24,693 nt of DNA from Ruminococcus flavefaciens (lineage in GTDB: Bacteria; Bacillota; Clostridia; Oscillospirales; Ruminococcaceae): the NCBI GenBank assembly GCA_004554385.1, contig SFMO01000093.1, forward strand, positions 1 through 24,693, in the 5' to 3' direction. This document shows positions 5,965 through 14,002 of the stretch, in pieces (within the stretch, counting starts at the first letter, position 1; each line of letters opens with the position of its first letter). Made by a program: the position numbers and the translations under genes. The notes beneath the pieces were generated by a model that saw nothing but the letters and a program-made list of their open reading frames with translations, did not search any database and had not been told where the DNA came from.

Positions 5965-7164
5965 ATGTTCCAGTATAACACTGTTGAAGAAGCCTGCGAG
6001 GCTCTCCGAAACGGCGAAATTATCCTCGTCACAGATGACGAGGACAGAGAAAACGAAGGCGACATGATATGTGCCGCTCAGTTTGCAACTACAGAAAACG
6101 TCAATTTTATGGCTGCCCATGCAAAGGGACTCATCTGTATGCCCATGAGTAGTGCTCTCTGTGACAGGCTGCACCTGCCGCAGATGGTGGACTACAACAC
6201 CGATAACCACAGCACGGCTTTTACGGTATCAATAGACCATGTAAAGACTACCACAGGCATCTCCGCTGAGGAGAGAGGCTTTACTGCCCGTATGTGCGTT
6301 GACAAGGACGCTAAACCCGAGGACTTCCGCCGTCCCGGGCATATGTTTCCTCTTACAGCCAGAAAAAACGGTGTTCTCGAACGTGAGGGACACACAGAGG
6401 CTACTGTTGACCTTATGCGTATCGCAGGTCTTGAGGAGTGCGGTCTCTGCTGCGAGATAATGCGTGACGACGGAACTATGATGAGAACTCCCGAGCTTCA
6501 GAAAAAGGCTGAGGAATGGGGCATGAAGTTCATAACCATACAGGCTCTCAAAGATTACAGAAAGATCCATGATGATCTTGTGGAGTGCGTTGCCAATACA
6601 AAGCTCCCCACCAAGTACGGTGAATTCCGCGCTCTGGGCTACGTCAACAAGCTCAACGGCGAGCACCATGTTGCCCTCGTCAAGGGAGACATAGGCGACG
6701 GTCAGGATATACTCTGCCGTGTGCATTCCGAGTGTCTCACAGGTGACGCCTTCGGCTCTCTGAAATGCGACTGCGGCCAGCAGTTTGCAGCGGCTATGTC
6801 ACAGATAGAAAAAGAAGGACGCGGAATACTCCTCTATATGCGTCAGGAGGGACGAGGTATCGGACTTATCAACAAGCTCCGCGCCTATGAGCTCCAGGAC
6901 AAGGGCATGGATACCCTTGAAGCTAATCTTGCTCTGGGATTCCCGGGAGATATGCGCGAATACTACATCGGCGCACAGATACTCCGCGATTTAGGCTGTA
7001 AGACTCTGAGACTTCTCACCAACAATCCCGACAAGGTCTACGGTCTCAGCGGCTTCGGTCTTGAGATCAAGGAGCGTGTGCCAATACAGGTGGACGCTAC
7101 CGCATATGACCTGTTCTACCTTAAAACAAAACGTGACAAGATGGGACACATACTGAATTACTGA
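5965..7164 (+). CDS. ribBA: 3,4-dihydroxy-2-butanone-4-phosphate synthase / GTP cyclohydrolase II
   Basis: This 399-residue fusion makes both starting units of riboflavin. The N-terminal DHBP synthase domain (about 1-200) converts ribulose 5-phosphate and carries the acidic DEDRENEGD (25-33) and RPGHMFPL (123-130). The C-terminal GTP cyclohydrolase II domain (about 205-399) has zinc ligands C257, C268 and C270 in the CLTGDAFGSLKCDC segment and the substrate loop RQEGRGIGL (293-301). Both active sites are intact. AAGGAG lies nine bases before the ATG. The next gene starts within about 10 bases of its stop. Confidence 0.97.
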   Translation: MFQYNTVEEACEALRNGEIILVTDDEDRENEGDMICAAQFATTENVNFMAAHAKGLICMPMSSALCDRLHLPQMVDYNTDNHSTAFTVSIDHVKTTTGISAEERGFTARMCVDKDAKPEDFRRPGHMFPLTARKNGVLEREGHTEATVDLMRIAGLEECGLCCEIMRDDGTMMRTPELQKKAEEWGMKFITIQALKDYRKIHDDLVECVANTKLPTKYGEFRALGYVNKLNGEHHVALVKGDIGDGQDILCRVHSECLTGDAFGSLKCDCGQQFAAAMSQIEKEGRGILLYMRQEGRGIGLINKLRAYELQDKGMDTLEANLALGFPGDMREYYIGAQILRDLGCKTLRLLTNNPDKVYGLSGFGLEIKERVPIQVDATAYDLFYLKTKRDKMGHILNY

Positions 7165-7174
7165 GGTGAATGAT

Positions 7175-7657
7175 ATGGATGCAAGCATAATAGACATCAT
7201 AATAATGGCGCTTCTTGTGATACTCTGCATTATAATGGCAGTACTTGATATTACCGAATTCATTTCATGGTCAAAGGCAAAGGAAAAGGTCTTCGTTGGA
7301 AACTGGATCAACATCGCAGTAACTGTCGTGCTGGCTCTGGTCCTACAGATACACCCGTCAATAACAACTATGCTTTTCCTCGTTCTGGTAATACTGACAA
7401 TACCTATCTGCGGCTTTGAATGTATTTCTCCCGAGGGGCTGAGATACCCGCTCTTTATGAACAAGGGCATCTCTCCTGTTCAGGATCACAGCTACGAGTA
7501 CAAAAAAGGACTTTTCGGCATTGAGCACCTTTATATCTACAACAACAGGACCAACAGGAAGCTCTCTTATAATTTCGGCATAAAAAACATCAAAACCGTA
7601 AAAATGCTGGCTGACTGGTACGGCAAGCACGGCTATGAAAACCCACTGACTAAATAA
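7175..7657 (+). CDS. three-TM membrane protein with a C-terminal beta domain, unknown function
   Basis: This is a protein of about 160 residues. Hydrophobic segments at about 4-23, 40-56 and 60-79 are followed by a soluble C-terminal half rich in aromatic and polar residues (KGLFGIEHLYIYNNRT and onwards). A GTG at 7166 is in frame, but it lies within the GAGGTG ribosome binding site, so the ATG at 7175 is preferred. It sits between ribBA and a second membrane protein gene of the same general plan. The C-terminal half could be a bacterial PH-like or DUF5673-like domain, but this is only an impression from its strand pattern. Co-transcription with the rib genes is clear from spacing; the role is unknown. 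Confidence 0.75.
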   Translation: MDASIIDIIIMALLVILCIIMAVLDITEFISWSKAKEKVFVGNWINIAVTVVLALVLQIHPSITTMLFLVLVILTIPICGFECISPEGLRYPLFMNKGISPVQDHSYEYKKGLFGIEHLYIYNNRTNRKLSYNFGIKNIKTVKMLADWYGKHGYENPLTK

Positions 7658-7672
7658 AGGAGCATACATTAT

Positions 7673-8191
7673 ATGGCGAAAATATTTGCGATATGCGTTC
7701 TGAGCTTAATGGGCGTGATATTCGTTGCAGGCATCATCGGCTATTTTGTCTTTCTCAGCCGTGTCAAAACCAAAAAAACCGCAGTAAAACTGAAAAGACA
7801 CCTCCGAAAGAACACAATGTGGTGGAGCTGCATAGGAGCTGTATGGCTCGTTATCGGCTTCCTCGAATGGAACGGCGCCCGCAGTATGCATGATGACTAC
7901 CACATGATATGCTACGGACTTCTCCTGCTTGCTCTTGTCCTACTGGCAGTGCTTCTGCTTCTGGATCTCTTCTTCGGCAAGTATGCATACATCACATCAC
8001 AGAGGGTCTACTTCCCCGATAATTTCGGTCTGGCAAGACAGAAGAAAAAGATAATGTATAAGGTCTCGGGTCAGACATTAAAGCTTTGGTTCGGAAAAAG
8101 CCTCCTGCCCAAGGAATTCACTATCGTGGAAAAACAGGACGAGCTGATAAAGCTCCTGAAGGACAATTACAAACTCAATAAATTAATATGA
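7673..8191 (+). CDS. three-TM membrane protein with a PH-like tail, unknown function
   Basis: This 172-residue protein has one hydrophobic segment at about 5-27, a basic loop (KTKKTAVKLKRHLRKN) that should face the cytoplasm, and two more segments at about 48-64 and 79-101. The C-terminal tail (about 105-172) contains YAYITSQRVYF, which resembles the strand signature of bacterial PH (bPH_2) domains. AAAGGAG precedes the ATG. It follows the previous membrane protein by 15 bases and precedes ribH by 21. The two proteins share the same plan (three TM segments, then a beta domain) and may act as a pair. No function is known to me. Confidence 0.75.
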   Translation: MAKIFAICVLSLMGVIFVAGIIGYFVFLSRVKTKKTAVKLKRHLRKNTMWWSCIGAVWLVIGFLEWNGARSMHDDYHMICYGLLLLALVLLAVLLLLDLFFGKYAYITSQRVYFPDNFGLARQKKKIMYKVSGQTLKLWFGKSLLPKEFTIVEKQDELIKLLKDNYKLNKLI

Positions 8192-8212
8192 CAACTGAAA
8201 GGAAGAATAATT

Positions 8213-8680
8213 ATGAAAACTTATGAAGGAAAGCTTATCTCAAAGGACACAAGGATCGGTATCGTGGTAGCTCGTTTCAACGAGTTCATCACATCAAAGC
8301 TCCTGGGAGGTGCAGTTGATACTCTCAAGCGTCACGACGTCAGCGAGGGCGCTATCGACATCGCATGGGTCCCCGGTGCATTCGAGATACCGCTCATTGC
8401 TTCAAAAATGGCTAACTCAGGAAAATATGACGCAGTTATCTGCCTCGGCGCTATCATCAGAGGAAGCACTTCCCATTATGATCTCGTCTGCAACGAGGCT
8501 GCAAAGGGCATTGCTCAGGTATCTCTCCAGTCAGGTATCCCTGTTATGTTCGGAGTTATCACCACCGAGAATATCGAACAGGCTATCGAACGTGCAGGCT
8601 CAAAGGCAGGCAACAAGGGCAGTGAGTGCGCTGAGGGCGCTATTGAGATGATAAACCTCATCAGAGAGATCGAGGCATAA
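8213..8680 (+). CDS. ribH: 6,7-dimethyl-8-ribityllumazine synthase
   Basis: This 155-residue enzyme condenses the pyrimidine intermediate with 3,4-dihydroxy-2-butanone 4-phosphate, the penultimate step of riboflavin synthesis, and normally assembles into a 60-mer capsid or a pentamer. The substrate motifs VPGAFEIP (53-60) and GAIIRGSTSHYD (79-90, with catalytic His88) are intact. AAGGA lies just upstream of the ATG. Its TAA overlaps the ATG of the next gene by one base. Confidence 0.97.
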   Translation: MKTYEGKLISKDTRIGIVVARFNEFITSKLLGGAVDTLKRHDVSEGAIDIAWVPGAFEIPLIASKMANSGKYDAVICLGAIIRGSTSHYDLVCNEAAKGIAQVSLQSGIPVMFGVITTENIEQAIERAGSKAGNKGSECAEGAIEMINLIREIEA

Positions 8681-9348
8681 TGAATCTTATCTTCGATTAC
8701 GACGGCACTATCCATAACTCAATGCTGACCTATGCTCCTGCATTCCGCGGCACTATGAAGTGGCTCTCGGATAACGGCTACATCGCTGACAGGGAGTACA
8801 CCGACAAGGAAATAAGCTACTGGCTGGGATTCAATTCCACTGATATGTGGGGACAGTTCCACCCCGAGCTTGACCCTGTGATACGCGAAAAAGCCCGTGT
8901 TATGCTGGGCGAGGACATGGCAAGACGAGTTGATAACGGCGAAGGAGCTCTCTATGACGGCACTGAAGAGGTCCTCACAGATCTTAAAAAAAGCGGCTAT
9001 ACGCTGATTTTCCTCAGCAACTGCCGCTTCCATTACCTTGAACGTCACAAGCGTGTATTTAAGCTTGACCGCTTCTTCGACTATTTCTACTGCTGTGAAG
9101 CCTTTGACTTCATCCCCAAATATGAGATCTTCCGCAGGATCGCTCCGAACCATGAGGGCGGATTCATTGTCATCGGCGACCGTTTCCACGATATAGAGAC
9201 CGCCGCACAGAATGGACTCCCCTCAATAGGCTGCGGCTACGGCTTCGGCTCAGCTGAGGAGCTTGCAAAGGCGGATATTATCGTAAAACGCATACAGGAA
9301 ATCCCCGAAGCAGTTGAAAAGCTGCGCAAAAAATCAAGCAATGCATAA
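8680..9348 (+). CDS. HAD-family phosphatase, candidate rib pathway phosphatase
   Basis: This 222-residue haloacid dehalogenase-type hydrolase has all four motifs: DYDGT (Asp6 nucleophile, Asp8 acid), Ser113 in FLSNC, Lys147 in IPKYEIF, and GDRFHD (166-171) for magnesium. Residues about 15-95 form a C1-type helical cap, which suggests a small-molecule phosphate substrate. Stop-start overlap with ribH (TAATG) indicates tight coupling. The riboflavin pathway needs a phosphatase for 5-amino-6-(5-phosphoribitylamino)uracil, a step done by HAD enzymes in other bacteria (YcsE in Bacillus, YigB/YbjI in E. coli). This gene is well placed for it, but the substrate is inferred from context only. A phosphoglycolate-type phosphatase is the alternative. 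Confidence 0.88.
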   Translation: MNLIFDYDGTIHNSMLTYAPAFRGTMKWLSDNGYIADREYTDKEISYWLGFNSTDMWGQFHPELDPVIREKARVMLGEDMARRVDNGEGALYDGTEEVLTDLKKSGYTLIFLSNCRFHYLERHKRVFKLDRFFDYFYCCEAFDFIPKYEIFRRIAPNHEGGFIVIGDRFHDIETAAQNGLPSIGCGYGFGSAEELAKADIIVKRIQEIPEAVEKLRKKSSNA

Positions 9349-9352
9349 ACAT

Positions 9353-9390
9353 AAAAAGCCTGAGGATATCTCCTCAGGCTTTTTTCTTTT
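9353..9390. terminator. bidirectional terminator between the rib operon and upp
   Basis: A perfect 10-bp stem AGCCTGAGGA/TCCTCAGGCT (9357-9366 with 9371-9380) has a TATC loop. It is flanked by AAAAA on the left and TTTTTTCTTTT on the right, so it can stop both the plus-strand rib operon and the minus-strand upp transcript. Confidence 0.92.
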
Positions 9391-10018
9391 ACTTTGTACC
9401 GAAGATACGGTCACCTGCGTCGCCGACGCCGGGAACTATATACTTATCCTTATTGAGCTTTTCGTCCATTACACCTGCATATATCTCAACGTCAGGAAAA
9501 GCTGTCTGTACAGCCTCTACGCCCTCAGGTGAGCAGATAATGCACATGAACTTGATATTCTTTACTCCAAGCTTTTTCAGCTCTGTGATAGCCTCAACTG
9601 CTGAGCTTCCTGTAGCCAGCATAGGATCAACGATTATAGCGTCACGCTCGCTGATGTCATCGGGAAGCTTTGAATAGTACTTCACAGGCTCATGTGTGAC
9701 AGGATCACGGAAAAGTCCGATATGTCCGATCTTTGCGGCAGGAACGAGAGTTGTAACGCCATCAACCATGCCGAGACCTGCACGAAGTATAGGTATGAAA
9801 GCAAGCTTTCTTCCTGAGATTATTTTTGTCTTTGCCACAGCAAGCGGAGTTTCAAGCTCGATCTCCTTGAGAGGGAGATCTCTTGTTGCCTCATAGCATA
9901 TAAACATAGCTATCTCGGAAACAAGCTCACGGAACTCCTTTGTTCCTGTGTTCTTATCTCTTAAAAGTGAAATTTTGTGCTGAACCAGTGGGTGGTCAAT
10001 GATGTGTAATTCTCCCAT
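9389..10018 (-). CDS. upp: uracil phosphoribosyltransferase
   Basis: This 209-residue enzyme salvages uracil to UMP using PRPP. The PRPP loop DPMLATGSSA (131-140) and the C-terminal uracil-binding GVGDAGDR are intact, and the length is standard. Translation starts at the ATG after AAAGGAG, two bases after the stop of the acetyltransferase gene. It is the last gene of the minus-strand cluster and ends inside the shared terminator region. Confidence 0.97.
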   Translation of the reverse strand: MGELHIIDHPLVQHKISLLRDKNTGTKEFRELVSEIAMFICYEATRDLPLKEIELETPLAVAKTKIISGRKLAFIPILRAGLGMVDGVTTLVPAAKIGHIGLFRDPVTHEPVKYYSKLPDDISERDAIIVDPMLATGSSAVEAITELKKLGVKNIKFMCIICSPEGVEAVQTAFPDVEIYAGVMDEKLNKDKYIVPGVGDAGDRIFGTK

Positions 10019-10020
10019 AG

Positions 10021-10596
10021 TTAGCAGCTCCTTTCATTAATAATTTGCCAATCATCATTTTTCCCGATACAGTAGCATATCTCGCCCTCGGGTACAGTTC
10101 CCTCGCGTATAAAGCGCTGTACCGTATTCGTTCTGTGCATCGGGGATTTTTCCAGAACTCGTCCCGACTTTGTATTCTCAGCACGATGGTAGGCTTCAAG
10201 CCTGTCAAAATCCAGAGTGCTGAAGCAATGAGCGATAAGAGCCGCAAGAGCTTCTCCTGCGTAGCCCTTTCCCCAGAATTTCCTGCCGATACAGTATTCT
10301 ATCTCAGCGGTTTTCTGTTCCTCCCAGACCTTACAGAAAGCTATCTGTCCGATATTTCTGCCGCTTGACTTCTCTATTACAGCCCAACGGTAGAAGTCAG
10401 GCTTTTCATAGCCACTGATATAGCTGTCAAGCAGTCCTTTCACCTGAGCTTCATCGGTATAAACGGGCTCGCCGTATTCAGTCTGTATTTCGGGAAGTGA
10501 AGCCCAGTTCTCCAGCATATCACGCCAGTCATCTGCTTCAAATCTTCGGCATATTAGCCTCTCTGTCTCAAAAGGAGAAGTTCCATAGTGCTCCAT
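10021..10596 (-). CDS. GNAT-family N-acetyltransferase, RimJ/RimL-like
   Basis: This 191-residue protein starts with the RimJ/RimL-style FETERLICRRFEADDW. It has the acetyl-CoA loop GRKFWGKGYAGEA at about 103-115 and the late motif SGRVLEK. In typical members the last motif continues with a Gly before Met (K-x-G-M); here it reads KSPM, a Gly-to-Pro change in the loop after the helix. It overlaps the rpiB stop by one base (TAATG). RimJ/RimL-like enzymes acetylate protein N-termini, antibiotics or small amines; the substrate is unknown. TsaB/TsaE clusters often carry rimI nearby, but this protein looks more like the RimJ/L branch. Confidence 0.88.
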   Translation of the reverse strand: MEHYGTSPFETERLICRRFEADDWRDMLENWASLPEIQTEYGEPVYTDEAQVKGLLDSYISGYEKPDFYRWAVIEKSSGRNIGQIAFCKVWEEQKTAEIEYCIGRKFWGKGYAGEALAALIAHCFSTLDFDRLEAYHRAENTKSGRVLEKSPMHRTNTVQRFIREGTVPEGEICYCIGKNDDWQIINERSC

Positions 10597-11030
10597 TACT
10601 TGTTTTCAAGGTCAGTTATAAGGTCAACTCTTCTCTGATGACGTCCGCCCTCGAACTCTGTTGTAAGGAATATCTCAGCAAGCTCGCTTGCAAGTCCGGG
10701 ACCGAGAGTTCTTGCACCCATGCACATTACGTTTGCGTCATTATGAAGACGTGTATACTTTGTAGAGAAGGAATCTGCACAGAGTGCCGCACGGATACCC
10801 TTTATCTTGTTAGCAGCAATTGACATACCGATACCTGTTCCGCAGATAAGTATGCCCTTTTCACAATTGCCTGAGGTTATCTCACCGCACAGCTTTTCTG
10901 CCATTACAGGGTAATCGCAGGGCTCTCCGTTAGTACCAAGATCCTTGAGCTCAAAGCCCTTTTCTGTAAGGTACTCAATAACTGCCTTTTTCATTTCCAC
11001 TCCAGCGTGGTCACAGCCTATAGCTATCAT
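10596..11030 (-). CDS. rpiB: ribose-5-phosphate isomerase B
   Basis: This is a RpiB/LacAB-fold sugar phosphate isomerase of about 144 residues, interconverting ribose 5-phosphate and ribulose 5-phosphate in the pentose phosphate pathway. It begins MIAIGCDHAG, the family's standard N-terminus with the substrate-binding Asp-His. The anion hole CGTGIGMSIAANKIKG and the HNDANVMCMGAR segment are present. An in-frame ATG at 11045 would add five residues, but the ATG at 11030 has GGAG at a good distance and matches the family start. Its product, ribulose 5-phosphate, is also the substrate of RibBA in the facing operon. Confidence 0.94.
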   Translation of the reverse strand: MIAIGCDHAGVEMKKAVIEYLTEKGFELKDLGTNGEPCDYPVMAEKLCGEITSGNCEKGILICGTGIGMSIAANKIKGIRAALCADSFSTKYTRLHNDANVMCMGARTLGPGLASELAEIFLTTEFEGGRHQRRVDLITDLENK

Positions 11031-11046
11031 ATCAAACATCTCCATA

Positions 11047-11733
11047 TTATTTGTTTTTATTTTCCAGGTCCTTTTCAGCCTTTACCTTCTGAAGATACGA
11101 GACCTCCAGTTCTTCAGGCTGAGAAAGTTTTCTTGAAACTCCTGCAAGGCAAACGCCCACAGCGCTCTGCAAGCGTCCCTGAGGAGGGGCGATAACAAAG
11201 GCAGGCGAGCTGTATTTATTATAAAAATCCGCAGCTCCGTCACCGCAGAGCATAGCTTCCTTCACATTGAACGCCAGAAATTCAGCAAGCTCATCACAGG
11301 AGATTATCTTCTCCTCAGTGACCTGCTCTACGCAGAAGCCGTCGCTCTTATAGGTACAGGTGTAGACAAGCTCTCCCCTTGCCTTCATTATGGCGCATAT
11401 ATGCCCCTTGTAGGCAAGATTATTGCAGGCAAGCCCCAGAAGTGTGGATACTCCGCAGCATTTGATGCCAAGTCCGAAGCTTAGCGCCTTAACAGCGGCA
11501 ACTCCTATACGCAGTCCCGTATACGAGCCCGGACCATTTGCAACGGCAATGCCGCCTAAATCGGAAAGCTCCTTACCTGCCTGAGCCATAATATCCTTTA
11601 CCATAGGCATTATGACCTGTGAGTGTGTCTTCTGAGTATATACAGAGGTCTGAGCCAGAAACAGCTCTGTCTCCGAATCAAAAAGCGCTGCAGAAGCGTT
11701 CTTTCCTGAGGTATCAATCCCAAGCAGCAGCAA
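11047..11733 (-). CDS. tsaB: tRNA threonylcarbamoyladenosine biosynthesis protein TsaB
   Basis: TsaB is the scaffold subunit that works with TsaD and TsaE to make the universal t6A37 modification of ANN-decoding tRNAs. The N-terminal GIDTSGKNASAALFD and the NGPGSYTGLRIG motif are the family hallmarks. Translation probably starts at TTG 11733, giving MLLLGIDTS with the Asp in the usual place and GAGGAC about ten bases upstream; an in-frame TTG at 11751 and a GTG at 11742 are less likely. It overlaps the end of tsaE by about 20 bases. The partner gene tsaD is not in the window. Confidence 0.93.
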   Translation of the reverse strand: MLLLGIDTSGKNASAALFDSETELFLAQTSVYTQKTHSQVIMPMVKDIMAQAGKELSDLGGIAVANGPGSYTGLRIGVAAVKALSFGLGIKCCGVSTLLGLACNNLAYKGHICAIMKARGELVYTCTYKSDGFCVEQVTEEKIISCDELAEFLAFNVKEAMLCGDGAADFYNKYSSPAFVIAPPQGRLQSAVGVCLAGVSRKLSQPEELEVSYLQKVKAEKDLENKNK

Positions 11734-12154
11734 ATCTTCCACCGTCCTCAATAATAATTTCCCTGTCGTTTTCTCCGAGACTGTTTATAGTCACATAGAC
11801 AGTATCCTTCGGAAGAAACTCCGCAATATTCTCTGACCACTCCACAGCAGCCACATTATCCTCAAACGGATAATCATAGAAGCCTGTGGATTCAAGGTCT
11901 TCCTCGGAATCTATGCGGTACATATCGAAGTGATAGAGCGTAATGTGCTCACCTCGGTACTCATTGACAAGGGCGAATGTGGGCGAGGTAACGCTGTCCC
12001 CCAGCCCCATTCCTATGGCAAGACCACGGGTAAAGGTAGTTTTTCCTGCACCCAGTCCGCCTTTGTATGCTATCATGTCTCCTGCTTTAAGGAGACTGCC
12101 AAGCTTTTCGGCTGCGGCAATGGTCTCCTGAGGAGAATGAGTGATTATCTTCAT
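11714..12154 (-). CDS. tsaE: tRNA threonylcarbamoyladenosine biosynthesis ATPase TsaE
   Basis: This 146-residue P-loop ATPase drives turnover of the TsaBD complex in t6A synthesis. The Walker A GGLGAGKTTF is at residues 32-41, followed by the family motifs SPTFALVNEY and HFDMYR. Length and motifs are normal. It begins 15 bases after the fhs stop and overlaps tsaB, so the pair is translationally coupled within the fhs-led cluster. Confidence 0.95.
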   Translation of the reverse strand: MKIITHSPQETIAAAEKLGSLLKAGDMIAYKGGLGAGKTTFTRGLAIGMGLGDSVTSPTFALVNEYRGEHITLYHFDMYRIDSEEDLESTGFYDYPFEDNVAAVEWSENIAEFLPKDTVYVTINSLGENDREIIIEDGGRFAAAWD

Positions 12155-12169
12155 ATCCTGTCAGTCCTA

Positions 12170-13843
12170 TCAGAAAAGTCCTGTGATAGTACCGTCACTG
12201 CTGCAGTCGATATTCAGAGCCGCAGGAGCCTTTGGAAGTCCCGGCATAGTGAGTATATCTCCTGTGTAGATGACAACGAAGCCTGCACCTGCTGAGAGCT
12301 TTGCATCACGGACAGTTATCTTGAAGTTCTTGGGCTTTCCGAGAAGATTCGGATTGTCAGAGAGAGAGTACTGAGTCTTCGCAACACAGATAGGAAGATC
12401 CCAGAAGCCGATGTTCTCGATCTCCTTGATAGCCTTTTCAGCCTGAGCAGTAAATGTAACACCCTCGGCGCGGTAGATCTCCTTAGCGATCTTTTCCACC
12501 TTGTCCTTGATGGTAGCGTGAGTATCATAAAGAGGTTTGAACTCATTTTCTCCGCAGAGATCAATTGCCTCGCAGACCTTATTTGCAAGGTCTGTGCCGC
12601 CTTCTCCGCCCTTTGCGAACACCTCGCACATTGATACCTCAACACCCATTTCAGAGCAGAAGTTCTCAACAAACTTTACTTCTTCGTCTGTATCTGTAGC
12701 GAATCTGTTGATCGCAACAACTACAGGAACGTGATACTTGTGCATATTTTCGATGTGAGTTCTCAGGTTCTCTATACCCTTTTCAAGAGCCCACATATTT
12801 TCCTTGCCAAGGTCCTGCTTCTGAACTCCGCCGTTGTACTTGAGAGCCTTGATAGTAGCCACAAGAACTACGCATGAAGGTGCAAGTCCGCCGATACGGC
12901 ACTTTATGTCAAGGAACTTTTCAGCGCCAAGGTCAGAGCCGAAGCCTGCCTCTGTAACAACATAATCGCCCAGCTTAAGAGCAAGCTTTGTAGCTCTCAG
13001 TGAGTTGCAGCCGTGAGCGATATTCGCAAAAGGTCCGCCGTGGATAAATGCAGGGGTATTTTCAAGAGTCTGAACCAGATTTGGCTTGAGAGCGTCCTTG
13101 AGCAGAGCAGTCATAGCGCCTGTGCAGCCAAGATCCTTTGCATATACCGGCTCACCGCCGAGATTATAAGCCACAAGGATATTTCCCAGTCTCTCCTTCA
13201 GGTCGTCTATATCCGAAGCAAGACAAAGTATAGCCATGACCTCTGAAGCAACTGTGATATTGAAGCCGTCCTCACGTGGGACTCCGTTAGCTCTTCCGCC
13301 GAGACCGATGAGGATATTTCTCAGTGCTCTGTCGTTCATATCCATACAGCGCTTGAACATTATCCTTCGCTGGTCTATCTGTAAGGTGTTACCCTGCTGA
13401 AGGTGATTGTCTATCATAGCGCAGAGCAGATTGTTAGCAGCTGTAATAGCATGCATATCGCCTGTAAAGTGCAGGTTGATGTCCTCCATAGGAACTACCT
13501 GCGCATAGCCGCCGCCTGCAGCGCCGCCCTTCATTCCGAAAACAGGTCCCAGAGATGGCTCACGGAGTGCAAGAACTGTCTTTTTGCCTATTCTGCGCAT
13601 AGCATCTGAAAGACCTACGCTGATAGTAGTCTTACCCTCGCCTGCGGGAGTAGGATTTATAGCTGTGACAAGTATGAGCTTACCGTCCTCCTTGTCAGCA
13701 AGCTTGGTGTAGAGCGCCTCTGAAAGCTTAGCCTTGTAGTGACCGTATGGCTCGATGTCAGCCTCGTCGATGCCAAGGCCTGCTGCGATCTCGGTGATAC
13801 GCTTCATCTGCGCGTTCTGAGCAATTTCAATATCAGATAACAT
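12170..13843 (-). CDS. fhs: formate-tetrahydrofolate ligase
   Basis: This 557-residue enzyme makes 10-formyltetrahydrofolate from formate, ATP and tetrahydrofolate, feeding purine and one-carbon metabolism. The P-loop TPAGEGKTT, the LREPSLGPVFGMKGGAAGGG segment and the C-terminal PGLPKAPAA are all present, and the length is standard. GGAGG precedes the ATG, and a consensus promoter lies immediately upstream. It heads the minus-strand cluster that includes tsaE, tsaB, rpiB, the GNAT gene and upp. Confidence 0.97.
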   Translation of the reverse strand: MLSDIEIAQNAQMKRITEIAAGLGIDEADIEPYGHYKAKLSEALYTKLADKEDGKLILVTAINPTPAGEGKTTISVGLSDAMRRIGKKTVLALREPSLGPVFGMKGGAAGGGYAQVVPMEDINLHFTGDMHAITAANNLLCAMIDNHLQQGNTLQIDQRRIMFKRCMDMNDRALRNILIGLGGRANGVPREDGFNITVASEVMAILCLASDIDDLKERLGNILVAYNLGGEPVYAKDLGCTGAMTALLKDALKPNLVQTLENTPAFIHGGPFANIAHGCNSLRATKLALKLGDYVVTEAGFGSDLGAEKFLDIKCRIGGLAPSCVVLVATIKALKYNGGVQKQDLGKENMWALEKGIENLRTHIENMHKYHVPVVVAINRFATDTDEEVKFVENFCSEMGVEVSMCEVFAKGGEGGTDLANKVCEAIDLCGENEFKPLYDTHATIKDKVEKIAKEIYRAEGVTFTAQAEKAIKEIENIGFWDLPICVAKTQYSLSDNPNLLGKPKNFKITVRDAKLSAGAGFVVIYTGDILTMPGLPKAPAALNIDCSSDGTITGLF

Positions 13844-13875
13844 AATTATATCCTCCGAACTGTCATAATAATTTT

Positions 13876-13904
13876 ATTATACCACGTTTCGGCAGTAAAT
13901 GCAA
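13876..13904 (-). promoter_or_regulatory. promoter of the fhs cluster
   Basis: On the minus strand TTGCAT (13899-13904) and TATAAT (13876-13881) are 17 bases apart. The -10 box lies only about 33 bases from the fhs ATG, so the leader is too short for a riboswitch. Confidence 0.8.
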
Positions 13905-13924
13905 GGTTTGAGAAGAATATTTCC

Positions 13925-13958
13925 ACAACAAAGAAGGCTGCACCTTTTAAGTGCAGCC
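13925..13958 (-). terminator. terminator of the xylo-oligosaccharide operon
   Basis: Stem GGCTGCAC/GTGCAGCC (13936-13943 with 13951-13958) has a 7-nt loop. On the minus strand it is followed by TTCTTTGTTG, about 45 bases beyond the stop codon of the last permease gene. Confidence 0.78.
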
Positions 13959-14002
13959 CTCTATGATTTAAGAAAGAAAAATGTGATAACATTAAGAACA
14001 CT

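Noticed and set aside
6229..6726. 165-codon frame opposite ribBA
   Set aside because: It is the complement of conserved RibBA motifs, with no start signals.
6991..7470. 159-codon minus-strand frame across the ribBA end and the next gene
   Set aside because: It is antisense to two genes with good ribosome binding sites, and its sequence resembles no protein family.
10021..10596. RimI, the usual partner of TsaB/TsaE
   Set aside because: Its length and the FETERLICRRF start fit the RimJ/RimL branch better than RimI.
13844..13875. A tetrahydrofolate riboswitch upstream of fhs
   Set aside because: Only about 33 bases separate the -10 box from the ATG, too short for that aptamer, and no conserved blocks are seen.
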